NCBI GenBank assembly: GCA_037179515.1
Contig: JAXCGZ010003870.1
Coordinates: 74,501-138,500, forward strand
Length of the DNA stretch: 64,000 bases
Direction of reading: 5' to 3'
From: Halocaridina rubra
Lineage: Eukaryota; Arthropoda; Malacostraca; Decapoda; Atyidae
Shown: positions 36,244 through 47,399 of the stretch, piece by piece
How positions within the stretch are numbered: position 1 is the first letter of the stretch
How the letters are laid out: each line of letters starts with the position of its first letter
Notes under the pieces: model-generated
What the model was told of the DNA's origin: nothing
What the model saw: only the letters and a program-made list of their open reading frames with translations
Databases searched by the model: none
Made by a program: the position numbers and the translations under genes

Positions 36244-39039
36244 TTAATTACTATACATAGGTTCTGGTGGATGTCCTGAAAAAACCGGAGAAATTCTTTT
36301 CCACCAGGCATGGTCATTGATAAATTCGTATTCTAAAGTGTTCAAAGCATTAGTTTCTTGAAGAAATTCTTCGAAGTCGATTTCCATTTTACCCCAGGTT
36401 CTGGATGCTAATTTATAAATATAGGTATTAATTGGTTCGACTTTGAGGTTCTTATGAATTTCTTCCATTCTCTCTATGTATGGTGGGGTTTCAGAGAGAA
36501 TTCTTCTTAAGTTTAAATTTTGGATAGCTTGGAGACTTAAAAGTTTACTTTTTGATAAGATGCAAGTTGGAATTGGGGGGTATATTAAGACAGGTCTTAC
36601 TAAAGTTTTATATAGGGCGACTCTATTTTTAGTTTTGAGCAGGTTAAATCTACGTAACTTTGTGGAGACAAGTTTACTTTGAATTATTCTATTGTTTATA
36701 TGAGCTTTCATTCCTGTTCTGTTAATTGTAAAGTCCAAGGTTTTCAGACTGTTGGAGAAATTTATTCTATTGTTATTTATTATTACATCTGATGGTTTAA
36801 GAGCAGAAATAGATAAAAGTTGGAATTTGTCAATATTAGTTTTAATTTTCCACTTTTTCTCGTATTCATTTATTCTAAGTATTTCCCTCTGAGTTTTAAA
36901 TGCTAGAAATCTTTTATTATAATCCGGAATTACTTGAGTGATGTCATCTGCAAATATAATAGTTGAACAACCTATACCTGGTTTGGGTATATCTCTCGTG
37001 AATATAGCATAGAGGAGTGGACTCAGATTTGATCCTTGAGGGACCCCTGCTCTAAGTTCGAATTGGGTACCTAAATATTCATTAATTTTGATAATTGACT
37101 TTCTATTAAATATGAACTCTGATAAAATTTTAGTTATTAGTGGGGGTAACTGGAGTTCTATGATTTTATATCTGAGTCCATCTCTCCATACTTTGTCAAA
37201 AGCAGAGGAAACATCCCTGCTCAAGACATTGCACTTTTGCCTAAACTTTTGCGAGATGGCTATTTTTTCATATAAGTACGTGAGTGCAGTATGAGTACCT
37301 CTACCTCTTCTAAACCCGTGCTGGTTAGGGGGAAAACAATAATTTATTTCTAAATAATTATAGACTCTAGAATGTAGTATTTTTTCAAATATTTTCCCTG
37401 GGACTTCCAAGAGAGATATAGGACGATAATTATTAGCTGAAGTGGTGCTTTTTCCAGGTTTAGGTATAAAAATCATTATTGACAATTTAAATTTTGTTGG
37501 GAAATAACCTATGGATAAACAAGAGTTGAAAATGTCTAATAATTCGTGAATAGCTACATTAGGCAAGTGGGATAGTATAAGTTTATTAATACCTGAATGT
37601 CCAGGGGCTTTGTTTTTCATACTTTTTATAATATCTTTGATGTCAGCTATAGTAATAGGAGATATTAGATCATCTTCTGGAGTTAATCTATTTAAGTCTA
37701 CGTTAAATAAGGGCGTGATTAAATTTGCGTTTTCTTTCAAAAAGTTACATACAGTTCTTTCATGGGCTAAATCATAGTTTAGATTTTCTTCAGCACTAAT
37801 ATTAAATATAGTTTCCCAGGTATTTCTGAATTTTTCTTCTTTTTCTTTACTGGTGAAAAGTTTATTATTATTATTATTGTTATTATCTATTATGTATGGC
37901 GTTGTTTCTTTACTGTTACCCATTAATTTCTTGATGTTATACCAGAAGTTCTTGGGATCTTTAGAATTACTTTGAAGTTTCATTATTACATTTTCCCAGT
38001 TATTATTATATGAAGCTATTAGTTCTTTTTGTAGTTCTTCTCTTACAGTTCTTAATTCAGTTAGAGCTTGGGGACCCCAGAAACCTCTGCCAATGTTATT
38101 TGATAAAATTTGATATCTATATTGGAGTTCTTTACATTTATTATTTAGTTTAGGGTGGGGTAAGGATTTTGACTTTTTGAACGGTATGTAATTATCTATT
38201 GCATTTTGAATTAAGGAATACCATTGCTTTAAGTGTTTTTCTATATCAAAAATATTATTAATGGAGGTATTACTTGTGATATCGTGAGTGAATTTGTCTT
38301 CTAAGAAAGACTTGGAATTATCCCAGTCAACATTATTAAGATCTCTACTGGGGGGAGTTCTAATAGCTATTGGTTCTGTTGAGAACTTAATTATTAAAGG
38401 TAAATGGTCAGAGGTGGTTAAGGGTCCTTTTTCTATTGAGTGATTTAGGTAATGATTCTTGTTACTTATGATAATATCTGGTTTGGAGGATTCAGATCCA
38501 TGGGTCATAGTTCTGAAGTCAGGTCCTAGTATTTTAATCAGATTATTAGCCATTAAATTATTTAGAAAGTTACCAGTTATATTACAAGTATTGTGACCTA
38601 GGATGTGATGTCTAGCATTAAGATCTCCAATTAGGTATGCTGGGATGTTTTTCCTAATTAGTTTTAAGATGTCTTCATATGGGATTTGTAATCTTCTGGG
38701 TGGTAAGTAAGTAGTTCCTATAATAATGGGGCCGTTTTTGGTTTCAGTTTTTAGTGCTAGTAAATCAGTATCAAATTCGTCTATGATTTTATGAACAATG
38801 TTACGTTTGATGGCAATTGCTATACCTGCATGAGCTTCATTTAAAATGTTTCTTTGATAAATATTATAACCAAAAATTTTTATTTGAATGTTAGTTCTAG
38901 AGGTACTATTGAGAAGTATAATATCTGGGTCAAATTCCCTATAAACATTATATAATTCATTACTTCTAATATTAGTCCAAGCTATTACGTTATGCTGAAT
39001 GATAGTTAATTTATTATTATTATTATTGTTATTAGCCAT
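36244..39039 (-). CDS. Jockey-type LINE ORF2: endonuclease and reverse transcriptase (931 aa)
   Basis: An APE-type endonuclease fills roughly residues 10-235: QHNVIAW near the start, IGDLNARH near 137, and TSDHLPL near 209. The reverse transcriptase follows from about 470: FIPKPGKS, NNYRPISLLEVPGKIFEKIL, RDVSSAFDKVW, AGVPQGSNLSPLLYAIF and the catalytic FADD near 696. No RNase H is seen. It should nick target DNA and copy its own RNA onto it. The frame is fully open and about as long as Jockey ORF2 proteins, so it may be intact or only recently dead. Two asparagine runs (residues 3-9 and near 388) come from AAT microsatellites inside the gene. Confidence 0.88.
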   Translation of the reverse strand: MANNNNNNNKLTIIQHNVIAWTNIRSNELYNVYREFDPDIILLNSTSRTNIQIKIFGYNIYQRNILNEAHAGIAIAIKRNIVHKIIDEFDTDLLALKTETKNGPIIIGTTYLPPRRLQIPYEDILKLIRKNIPAYLIGDLNARHHILGHNTCNITGNFLNNLMANNLIKILGPDFRTMTHGSESSKPDIIISNKNHYLNHSIEKGPLTTSDHLPLIIKFSTEPIAIRTPPSRDLNNVDWDNSKSFLEDKFTHDITSNTSINNIFDIEKHLKQWYSLIQNAIDNYIPFKKSKSLPHPKLNNKCKELQYRYQILSNNIGRGFWGPQALTELRTVREELQKELIASYNNNWENVIMKLQSNSKDPKNFWYNIKKLMGNSKETTPYIIDNNNNNNNKLFTSKEKEEKFRNTWETIFNISAEENLNYDLAHERTVCNFLKENANLITPLFNVDLNRLTPEDDLISPITIADIKDIIKSMKNKAPGHSGINKLILSHLPNVAIHELLDIFNSCLSIGYFPTKFKLSIMIFIPKPGKSTTSANNYRPISLLEVPGKIFEKILHSRVYNYLEINYCFPPNQHGFRRGRGTHTALTYLYEKIAISQKFRQKCNVLSRDVSSAFDKVWRDGLRYKIIELQLPPLITKILSEFIFNRKSIIKINEYLGTQFELRAGVPQGSNLSPLLYAIFTRDIPKPGIGCSTIIFADDITQVIPDYNKRFLAFKTQREILRINEYEKKWKIKTNIDKFQLLSISALKPSDVIINNNRINFSNSLKTLDFTINRTGMKAHINNRIIQSKLVSTKLRRFNLLKTKNRVALYKTLVRPVLIYPPIPTCILSKSKLLSLQAIQNLNLRRILSETPPYIERMEEIHKNLKVEPINTYIYKLASRTWGKMEIDFEEFLQETNALNTLEYEFINDHAWWKRISPVFSGHPPEPMYSN

Positions 39040-39069
39040 ATTGAATGCAGTAAAAAGATAAAGGGCGAG

Positions 39070-40545
39070 TTAAGTATTTAAGTCTGAGGAGGACTCTGAT
39101 CTCTCATGTAGTCCTTGGTCTAATGAATTATAGTGTTTTCTATCTAGGTATTGAATTCTAATGTCAGCAAGATCGATTTTATTATGTTCTAGGAAAAGGT
39201 GGACATCATGAGGTTTGTAATTGCCATTATAATAAACATATTTAAGTTTATTGGTGTTAAGTAAAGTATCTCTAATGTATTCTACAGTTATACTGGAGGG
39301 TAATTGTTCATCAAGTTTTCCTATTATTTTAAAGTTAAGGTCTTTCCTAAGTTCAGTTCTCTCTTTCTGTTTTATTGCTGACTCTTCATACTTTTGCTGA
39401 TCTGTGCTATATTTGGACATTTTCTTTTTTTCAGTTGTGGTGCGTTTGGGGACTGATTTGGACGTTTTTTAATGGGCCGAGAGGAGGTGTCTTCGTCCAT
39501 TTTTTCTTCAGTTTCTACTACTGGTGCTTCTAGCACAGAAGCAGCTGCTGGTTCTTATGTTACAGTTATGTTAGAGTTTTTGGGGATGCTTTTTGGAAGA
39601 GTAATTCTTGGCAGGCCATTAAGTTCGTAAATTTCATTGACTTTGGCCTCAAATGACCCTGGGATGATGGAATCCATCATCTGGCCATATACCATGGCAC
39701 TTATTATGACAGTGGTCATTTTTTCAGCATTTATGGGGAAATTAAGTTCAGGTTTTAATTGTCTATCTGAGGAGCTATGGGGTTTAGCTGCACCTATCAT
39801 TTCAGCAAATGAAGGTTTGGGTGTTTTTTTAGCTTCCCGAATTTCTGCTAATTTGTCCTTTTTCCTTTGCTTTCTTTCTGGACACCCTGCAGCTAGAGTG
39901 GAGTGCTCGCCTGAGCAGTTAATGCACTTCTTAATGCTGGTTGTGCATTTTTTCTCATTCCACCTATGTCCTTCTTGGGCACATTCAGAGCAAATGGTGG
40001 TTTTATTCTTGCACTCTTTGGTAGAATGCTCAAAAGAATAGCACTTCATGCAAGAGTTAATTTGGATGAAAATTTCCTCTTCAATGTTGCTTTCGTTTAT
40101 CCTGATATTAAAAAGAAGGAGTCCCTGAGATTTTATTTTGTTAGCCATGCTGATGTTTTGGAGCCGTATCTTGAGGAGATATTTATCATTAGGGATTCTA
40201 ATAACTGACTCTAATTCCCTGATTGTGTTTTTCAATTTCTGCAATGATTTCTTCATCCCTATGAGAGGTGATGTACTGGTCAATGCCAAGGATTGCTACA
40301 GTTCTTTGGGCATTAAATTCAGGGGGCATAGTTATATCAGATCTTTCATTGTTGAAGATGTCAGAAACTTCAGGTGAATTGAGTTTCTCAAGGTTCTCGT
40401 CAGCAAGGACAAGAATGAATCCAGTTGGGATGTTAATGATCTTGAAAACAATAATGTTGCTTTCGGTAAGACATTTGAATATGTCATTTCTGCGACTAGC
40501 AGGATCCCCATGGGGGTCACGGTCCCTGATTCTAGCTCTACCCAT
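39070..40545 (-). pseudogene. Jockey-type LINE ORF1 (zinc-knuckle Gag-like protein), broken
   Basis: The RNA-binding ORF1 protein starts MGRARIRDRDPHGDPASRR at 40545. The frame changes near 40210, where ITSHRDEEIIAEIEKHNQ gives way to ESVIRIPNDKYLLKIRL. Three zinc-knuckle-like motifs follow: CMKCYSFEHSTKEC, CSECAQEGHRWNEKKC and CINCSGEHSTLAAGC. A TAA stop lies at 39555-39557 and a one-base slip in an A-rich run near 39425; past these the frame continues to 39070 with MSKYSTDQQKYEESAIKQK. Three lesions in ORF1 beside a fully open ORF2 is an unusual contrast. Confidence 0.8.
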
Positions 40546-40950
40546 TATTGAAGCATAATAAAAGCAGCAAGGTCTTTGATATTATGGTTTATGATTGAGT
40601 TATATGACCGCAAGATGTATCTATATGATTGATAATGATTACTTTAATTGGGACAATAAAAAAATATTAGCTAGATTTCGTGCTTGTAGGATTGGGTGGG
40701 GAGAGGATAGGATATTACAAGGCGGTTACTGCGATGTATAGGGACAGTGGACGGTGTTAATTCACCAGGGGCGGAGTTCTCCCCTCTGTGCTGCTGGTTT
40801 AACCTACCAGCAACACCTGCCCGGAGCTCACAGCAAGCTCAATGCAGAAGCTACTACCACCCAGCAGATAAAAACGGGGTAGTTGCAGCCATTAGGGTAA
40901 GGAATGAAAGGTATTATTAGAGAGAGGGTCTGTATGTTAGCAGGGCTACT

Positions 40951-41800
40951 GACAGACGTGTTTGTAGTCAAACAGTTTCAGGCTGTACTTCTGCTGCAGT
41001 CTAATGCCGAGAAGAGAATGATGAATGTACTTAAACCCGAAAATTTGTGAGATGTGTATTGGCTGACCCTGAATTCAGCATCAGAAGGCTAGAATACTTA
41101 TGTAACTATTAATACAAATACCATAATTTTCAGTACTTATACATCTCTGGCATTTTTAAATCACATTAAAAGAAAGATGTAAGTAAATTATACATGAATT
41201 ATAAAAAAATACACTAAATAAAATAAAGAACATAATACATTATACAGCTTATGACATTGGGAATGCAGTGTTGCCTACTGACAAAAGGTAAATAATTCAA
41301 TTGAACATGTGAACAAATCATGTCGATTTATTTGTTAATTTTTACTAATACTGTACCACATACTTAATAACTTAAAACCCTTATAAGATTTAGTGTTCTT
41401 AAAGGAGGCCTGTAAATAGTCGGTACACAGGGCTCTGACTTCTATGATAACCATGCTATAACCTACCGTAAATACAAACAAGCTCATATTAATTATCATA
41501 CCATTAATCATATTAATTAAATTCTTAACATTATCATTCAGAAAAGAAGCAAAATAAAGCAACTTATAATTAAACAGAGAATCTTTAACATCTACAATGT
41601 CTAAGATTTAGGTAAACTCATAATCAAAATAAGTAATAGTTAGTGTCATCACAACAAGCTCAAATTCATTATCAAGTCATATCACTATTAATATTAATAA
41701 TTTTTTTACTATTAGCAATCAGATAAATAAAAAAATAAAGCAAATTACTTGTGCCATAACATTGGCCGGTAAATTCGCCCTGCCAAGGCTCCTATGACTG
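40951..41800. other. AT-rich intergenic stretch
   Basis: No gene or element recognised between the LINE and the Gypsy LTR. Confidence 0.45.
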
Positions 41801-41936
41801 TGTAGTTCAGTCTGACAAGATATCAAGATTACCACAATATCATTTAAGGTATTGAATTAGGCACAAGTGATCACTTTTCAAGCAACTTTATGTATCGAAA
41901 ATGAACAGACCAAAAGTATCACACACACGAAAAAGG

Positions 41937-42496
41937 TTGTTGTTGTTGGATGTTCACCCTTGAGGGTGAGCGGACCTTCCACTTGTGGCCCGCAGGTGGG
42001 GTGAGATTTTCTTTGGAGTGTACGTGGTATTCGCTCTTGCTGGCGAATGGGCTTTCCTGTTGGTGAGGAGGTGGGGTGAATTCTTGTTATTGGTGATGAT
42101 CGGACTTTCCTAATTGGCCCGCAGGTGAGATTGTGCAAAACTGTAAAGATAACGGAGCGCATAAATATTCAGTTGTGAATTATTAGTTTACATCAAACAA
42201 ATTAAATGAATTCCTGTTTTGGGAGAGAGAGAGAGTTATTGCATGGCTATCTTGGTGGAGGGTATTGTCTGATAATATTTGATAGACTGTTCATGTGGTT
42301 ATTTGTTGCTAGTCTGATGATGGAGCTAGCAACCTGAAGGGCATTTGGATCTTCGCTAGATGTTGCGGGGGCACCAGTTTTCCGTCGAATCTCTGAAAAA
42401 GAATCACATTCCAGGATGTAGTGTAGCAGTGGATGTGGTGAGGCTACCTGGCAAAAGGTGCATTCCTTGATGATATTCTCTACTATTTGCCAGGTG
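41937..42496 (-). mobile_element. 5'-truncated LINE 3' end inserted in the Gypsy LTR
   Basis: 560 bp flanked by ACGAAAAAGG at 41927-41936 and 42497-42506, absent from the intact LTR. On the - strand it reads VTWQIVENIIKECTFCQVAS, then PHPLLHYILECDSFSEIRR, a C-terminal CX2C...HX4C zinc finger as in I/Jockey-group ORF2 proteins. The coding part ends at a stop after RQYPPPR. A 3' UTR follows, ending in a (CAA)n tail (CCAACAACAACAA). Confidence 0.82.
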
Positions 42497-42789
42497 ACGA
42501 AAAAGGCGGCAATACAGAGTCAGTGTTACCATAAAACAGAAAACCAAAACAATGTACAGTTCGTTATGACAAAAAGAAGCAAAATTAATATATCAATTAA
42601 TAAACACATTAATATATAAATAAAGAAGACATATATCATACCACTACAACACTCCAAATAAAGAAAGAAAATACACTATGCCACTACAACACTCCCCTGC
42701 CAGTACAGGAGTACATTAGTGTTTAACACTGATAATAGAAAATATAGATATATAATATATATGTGGAGACATAGATACAAAAATACAAA

Positions 42790-43530
42790 TTAATAATATA
42801 CATAATCAGGGTTACGATTAAATCTAACTCGACGAGAGTTCGTAACAACAGATTGAGGTATTTTCTCTTCAATAACATCTTCATTATCAATATTTTCAGG
42901 AATAGATGCACTACTAGGAATTAATGTATCAGGATCTGTGTCATTTGTGGAATTAGAATAAGAAAAATCATTATTTACACTTGGTTCAATTACATCAGAA
43001 TTGACAGCTTCTGGCACAGAATCATTATTTACAGTAGGTTCTATCTCATTAGAACCGATAGTTTTTGGTATTGAGGCAGGTTTCAATCTATCTGCAGATA
43101 CAGTAGTTAAATTTCCAGAAAGCTGACGTAGAATAAAATATTTATCACCACGTTCCACAACTTCAAGTGGACCAAAGTAGGGAGCCTCTAAAGGGCGACG
43201 TACACGATCCACTCTAACCCACACATGTGTACATGATTCAAGATCTTTTGGAACATAAGGTTTAACAGAGGATGAATGAAGGTATCCATAAGAGGATTCA
43301 GAAAAATCTAATTCACGCATTCGAGATACAAATTCAGAGACAATTTCTTTTTGTTGTGCAAAAGAAGGAATTTCAGTAGTTACCATGATTTTAGGACTAA
43401 GTAGCATACTTCCTGTTACCAAAGTAAATGGAGAAACTCCAGACTCTGTGGGGACACATCTTAAACCTAAAAGTACTATTGGTAAAGAAGCAAGCCAATC
43501 ATCTTTACGTGCCATCAGAGATACTTTCAA
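42790..43530 (-). pseudogene. Gypsy integrase C-terminal fragment (5' part missing)
   Basis: 246 open codons starting KVSLMARKDDWLASLPIVLL, then GLRCVPTESGVSPFTLVTG (the usual integrase tail G...P..LV.G block). A later HVWVRVDRVRRPLEAPYFGP and YFILRQLSGNLTTVSADRLK match the chromodomain-less C-terminal module of this clade, ending in an acidic tail and RVRFNRNPDYVYY. The catalytic core is absent. It differs by one residue (VSEFVSRM against VFEFVSRM) from the matching part of the + strand copy. Confidence 0.85.
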
Positions 43531-43557
43531 TACTCTGTGTGATATTTCAACAAATTC

Positions 43558-43960
43558 GACAGCACTAGTCCAAGGGGGGAAATGGGAGGCTCATAAATTT
43601 ACACGAATTTTACGAGTCTCTAACAATAGGTCATCACCTGATGCTATCCTCAGAGAGTGTCCTCGTCCGTTCTGTAAACAAATCAGACGAGCATCACATT
43701 CTAAAATAAAAGGATATAATTTTATCATAGTTTCTTTGAATTACTTTTTCAGTTTATTACAGTGTAATTATAGCATATAGAGCATTTGTTTGAAGTTTCT
43801 GTAATGTTTCTTTTCTTGAATTAGATACAATTCCTGGGATATTTTTTATTTAAACCCACGGATACATTCGAAGTGCTATGTTGTGCATTACATTTTGAGG
43901 GATTACAAGACCTTCATGTTAATTGATTTTGTCTATTCAGGTTTACCTTTTCAAGACTTT
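43558..43960 (+). other. Junction region, perhaps 5' part of BEL/Pao fragment
   Basis: Sequence between the inverted Gypsy piece and the BEL/Pao gag. No coding match; may be LTR or leader of the BEL/Pao element. Confidence 0.3.
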
Positions 43961-46007
43961 ACTCGAGTGGTACTTGTGTGTTTGTAATTGAGTTTTTTGG
44001 TATATTTTCTAGCCTTTGTTATGTCATCTTATAAGATTTCTGATCGCTCTTTGAGCGGATATAGGGCAGCGGTCACGAGGAAATTGAACAGTGCCAAAGC
44101 AGCTGTTAACATAGCTAATCCAGTCTTGGTGACAGTGAAGACTAATAATATATCACTACAGATGAGGTGGAGCAAATACTAGGAGGTATGGGATAAATAT
44201 ATCTCTAAGAGAGATATTCACCTCTGAAAGGTGAATATGACAGGCTTGAAAGGAAACATGATGAATTTGAAACCAATTATAATCAACAGGCCAATCCTAT
44301 TTTTTATTTTTTGGGCCAGTACAAGACACAACAACCGTGGTACCCACAACCGAGTAGTAGAGTATGTTTACCAGAAATTAGGATTAACAGTTTTTTGGGG
44401 AAACTGGAAGGATGACAAAGCTGGTGGGATAGTTTTCATTCATTGGTACATGACCGCCAGGACATGGACAAAGTTTAGAAGATGACATACTTGCTCTTGT
44501 TTAACCAGTAAAGCTTTATCTGTCATATCAGGGTTTTAGATTAGTGATCAGAATTATGATGATGCCATAGCTGCACTAACTGACAGATTTGCTAACCCGG
44601 AAAGAAAGAAGCAAGCGTTCGTGTTGCAATTAGTTGATATTCCAAACCAAAGAATGTAGCAAAGGATTTAGATCAGTTCAGATTAGATTATGAAAGAATC
44701 TTGAAAAGATTGGGGCATCATGTTCATAATTCACGATCTTCCTATTTGTTTCTAGCTACATTATTGCTGAGCAAGTTACCTGCAGAGGCCGAAAGATTTT
44801 TCAGATATTTCAGACCAAATATTTCACTGTTGATCAGATCACTACTGGTCTTACAGACAACATTGTGTTTCTTGAAAAGGTTCCAGAGTGTGTCAAATTG
44901 CCTATTAAAGAAATTGGGATTAATCCAAAGAGTTATTCACCAGTTGAGACATTAAACAAGACTCTGGTAGGAACTTACCCTATAGGGGTAAAGTGTCAGA
45001 AGAGTACAAATAAAGCATGTTTAATGTTTTCCATGGAAGAGCACAGGGGTAAGAACTGTTCGAAGTTTCGAGATGCAACCTCTCGTCGAGAGAGATTGAC
45101 TCAAGTTGGACGATTCTCCAGTTGTTTACATATTCGGCATGATGGCAAGTGCACACAAGTTGTCAAGTGTAAATCTTGTCACAATGGGAACCACAGTTAT
45201 ATTTTCTGTTACAATAATTTCAGAAAAAGGTCACAATGTAATTGAATCAGACTCTGTGGCTAGTGTAGGTTCTGAGTTGGACAAGTTAGTTTTGAGTAAC
45301 AAGTGCTAAATATTCTTCTCCTTTAGCTACAGACCAAGTTACTATTGCTAATAATAAGACTCAGAAGTCTTTAGTGACATGTTGTTTCTTTGATCCTGGA
45401 TCACAGAGGTCCTCTATCACATCCAAGCTAGCAAATCGGTTGCAGCTAGATATTGTAGAGAGACGTCAATTAGATTTAAGGGGTTTTTATTTAAGCCCCA
45501 CAGAAGGTAATTTTCCTATAATGCCTCTAGTCTCGCTGGGAAAAGGGTGAAGAAAGTAAAGGTAGCAGTGGTTGAACATATACCTGACAAGATTACTTCA
45601 CCTGGTCTTGCTAGAGTTCATAGATTCCTTCGAGCAGAAGGCATTAAATTTTGTGATGAAATTACTTCAGATATCATCTCAGACATTGATCTCATGATCG
45701 AATTTGACTTTTTTGGAGATTTAATTTGTGGAATAGTGAAGTATGATAACATTAACATGTTTGACACCCAGTGATTACATTCCGTATGGAAAATACCACG
45801 CAGTTTTGATAATTCGAGATCATCATGTCAGATCGATGTTCTTATTTGCAGGCTGATTGTTGATGATTCCCCTGTTGATGTTATTGATATCATTGAGAAG
45901 AATAATGAACCTATTTATAAGTTATGGGAACTTGAAAGTATAGGTATTGACCCAGCGGCGCCTGCTATTGAAGATCAATCAAACATTAATGGAATAGGCT
46001 GGGGTAC
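43961..46007 (+). pseudogene. BEL/Pao gag and protease remnant
   Basis: Frames join with stops and shifts: SDRSLSGYRAAVTRKLNSAK near 44040 (BEL Gag start), LVHDRQDMDKV-like sequence near 44445-44480, EKKKQAFVLQLVDIP, DLDQFRLDYERILKRLGH and a zinc-finger part CKSCHNGNHSYIFC (about 45160-45210). An aspartic-protease-like CCFFDPGSQRSSITSKLANR follows near 45385, where the usual Asp-Ser/Thr-Gly reads DPG, then LIVDDS...KLWELESIGID near 45850-45950. No reverse transcriptase follows; the Gypsy LTR starts at about 46008. Dead and 3'-truncated. Confidence 0.7.
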
Positions 46008-46494
46008 AGTTGTAGTGGCATAGTGTATTTTCTTTCTTTATTTGGAGTGTTGTAGTGGTATGATATATGTCTTCTTTATTTATATATTAATGTATTTATT
46101 AATTGATATATTAATTTTGCTTCTTTTTGTCATAACGAACTGTACATTGTTTTGGTTTTCTGTTTTATGGTAACACTGACTCTGTATTGCCGCCTTTTTC
46201 GTGTGTGTGATACTTTTGGTCTGTTCATTTTCGATACATAAAGTTGCTTGAAAAGTGATCACTTGTGCCTAATTCAATACCTTAAATGATATTGTGGTAA
46301 TCTTGATATCTTGTCAGACTGAACTACAAAGTGGTGACCATCGAAGTGACCAGATAGTGACAAAATATAGGAGTGACAAGCTATTTGTAATTGACAAGAT
46401 ATGCCTAAGTGACAAAATTTCTTCAGCATCATACCGGTAAGCAAGGCCTAGGTTTCTTTCAGTATTTGTACTCCAAGATAAGCTGTCATAAACA

Positions 46495-47313
46495 ATGCCC
46501 GATTCTGATGATGATAAGTCTAGTGCTGTCAGGCACATTGCAGTGAAAGCCCCTGCATTCATGGACACCTGCGTTTCAGGGTGGTTTTCTATTCTTGAAG
46601 CTCAATTTGGCTTAGCTAATGTGAAATCCAGCGAAACAAAATTTTTCCATGTGTTATCTGCCTTGCCCCCTACTGTTGTAGAACGTGTTCCCCAAGACAC
46701 TTTAAATAGGAGAGACTATGATATAATTAAAGCATACCTCACAAATCTTTTTGAACAGACCAAGCCTGAACTTTTCAATGATTTGATAAGTAATACAGTA
46801 ATGCATGGCAAGCCTTCAGTTTATTTAGAAGAAATTCGCAGAACTGCTTCTAAATTAGGAGTAACAGATGACCTAGTGAAACATAAATTCTTGCAAGCAG
46901 TTCCCAGTAGTATTTCGGCAGTTTTAGCCTCTCAGCAAAATATGGATTTACCAGCTTTAGGCAAGCTTGCAGATGAACTAGTTGTATTTTCTCAAAATAA
47001 TAATAGGGCTAAACCCATCAATGTTGTTGATCAGTCATCAGTTTCTCGTCAAGCTAGTACATCCCAGTATGTATCAATTTCCAAGAATCCACCTGTAGGC
47101 CTAGGAGTGCAACCGTTCCATCAAAATCAACGTCCAAAAGTTTGTCGTGCCCATTTATATTATGGAACTGGGGCTAAATGGTGCAAGCCGTGGTGCCAAT
47201 GGCCGAATAAATCTCAAAATATCCAGATGAAGGATTCTTCTAGAGCGCCGTCCCCAGCATCAACGTCTAGGTCCTCGTCGCCCGCACGGAATTTTCCTAG
47301 TTCGGAAAACTAA
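46495..47313 (+). CDS. Gypsy (CsRn1-like) Gag, 272 aa
   Basis: Starts MPDSDDDKSSAVRHIAVKAP, with FMDTCVSGWFSILEAQFGLA near residue 20 and then a capsid-like helical region (KFFHVLSALPPTVVERV, LFEQTKPELFNDLIS, LKQAVPSS-like FLQAVPSSISAVLAS). The C-terminal CRAHLYYGTGAKWCKPWCQW resembles the C-H-C-C finger special to CsRn1-type elements rather than the usual zinc knuckle. The tail is Ser/Pro-rich. The frame is open. It forms the element's particle shell. Confidence 0.78.
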   Translation: MPDSDDDKSSAVRHIAVKAPAFMDTCVSGWFSILEAQFGLANVKSSETKFFHVLSALPPTVVERVPQDTLNRRDYDIIKAYLTNLFEQTKPELFNDLISNTVMHGKPSVYLEEIRRTASKLGVTDDLVKHKFLQAVPSSISAVLASQQNMDLPALGKLADELVVFSQNNNRAKPINVVDQSSVSRQASTSQYVSISKNPPVGLGVQPFHQNQRPKVCRAHLYYGTGAKWCKPWCQWPNKSQNIQMKDSSRAPSPASTSRSSSPARNFPSSEN

Positions 47314-47399
47314 TAAAGCAGACAGAAGAGAAAATTGTAGCTACAGCCACTTCTGTTCTGCCACTTCTACAGGTTGTAGCCAAAATTGGTTGTAGTGAT

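Larger units (their letters stand above)
35990..40950 (-). mobile_element. Jockey-type LINE, near full length
   Basis: Contains ORF1 with zinc knuckles (broken) and an open ORF2 with endonuclease and reverse transcriptase but no RNase H, the layout of the Jockey clade. ORF1 lies right of ORF2, so the element reads on the - strand. The 5' UTR is probably the sequence up to about 40950, with CTGCTGGTTTAACCTACCAG and similar. The 3' UTR is C/T-rich (as seen on - strand), ending near 35990. No clear target duplication was found, so both ends are approximate. Confidence 0.8.
41801..43557 (-). mobile_element. CsRn1-like Gypsy element, 3' part (integrase C-terminus and 3' LTR)
   Basis: On the - strand, an integrase fragment is followed by a purine-rich tract (GGCAGGGGAG) and an LTR starting TGTTGTAGTGGCATAG and ending GAACTACA. 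The LTR spans 41801-42691 but holds a 560-bp LINE insertion plus 10-bp duplication; without them it is 321 bp, the same length as the + strand LTR at 46008-46328. Homology with the other copy starts at GTTGAAATATCACACAGAG (about 43557). Confidence 0.85.
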
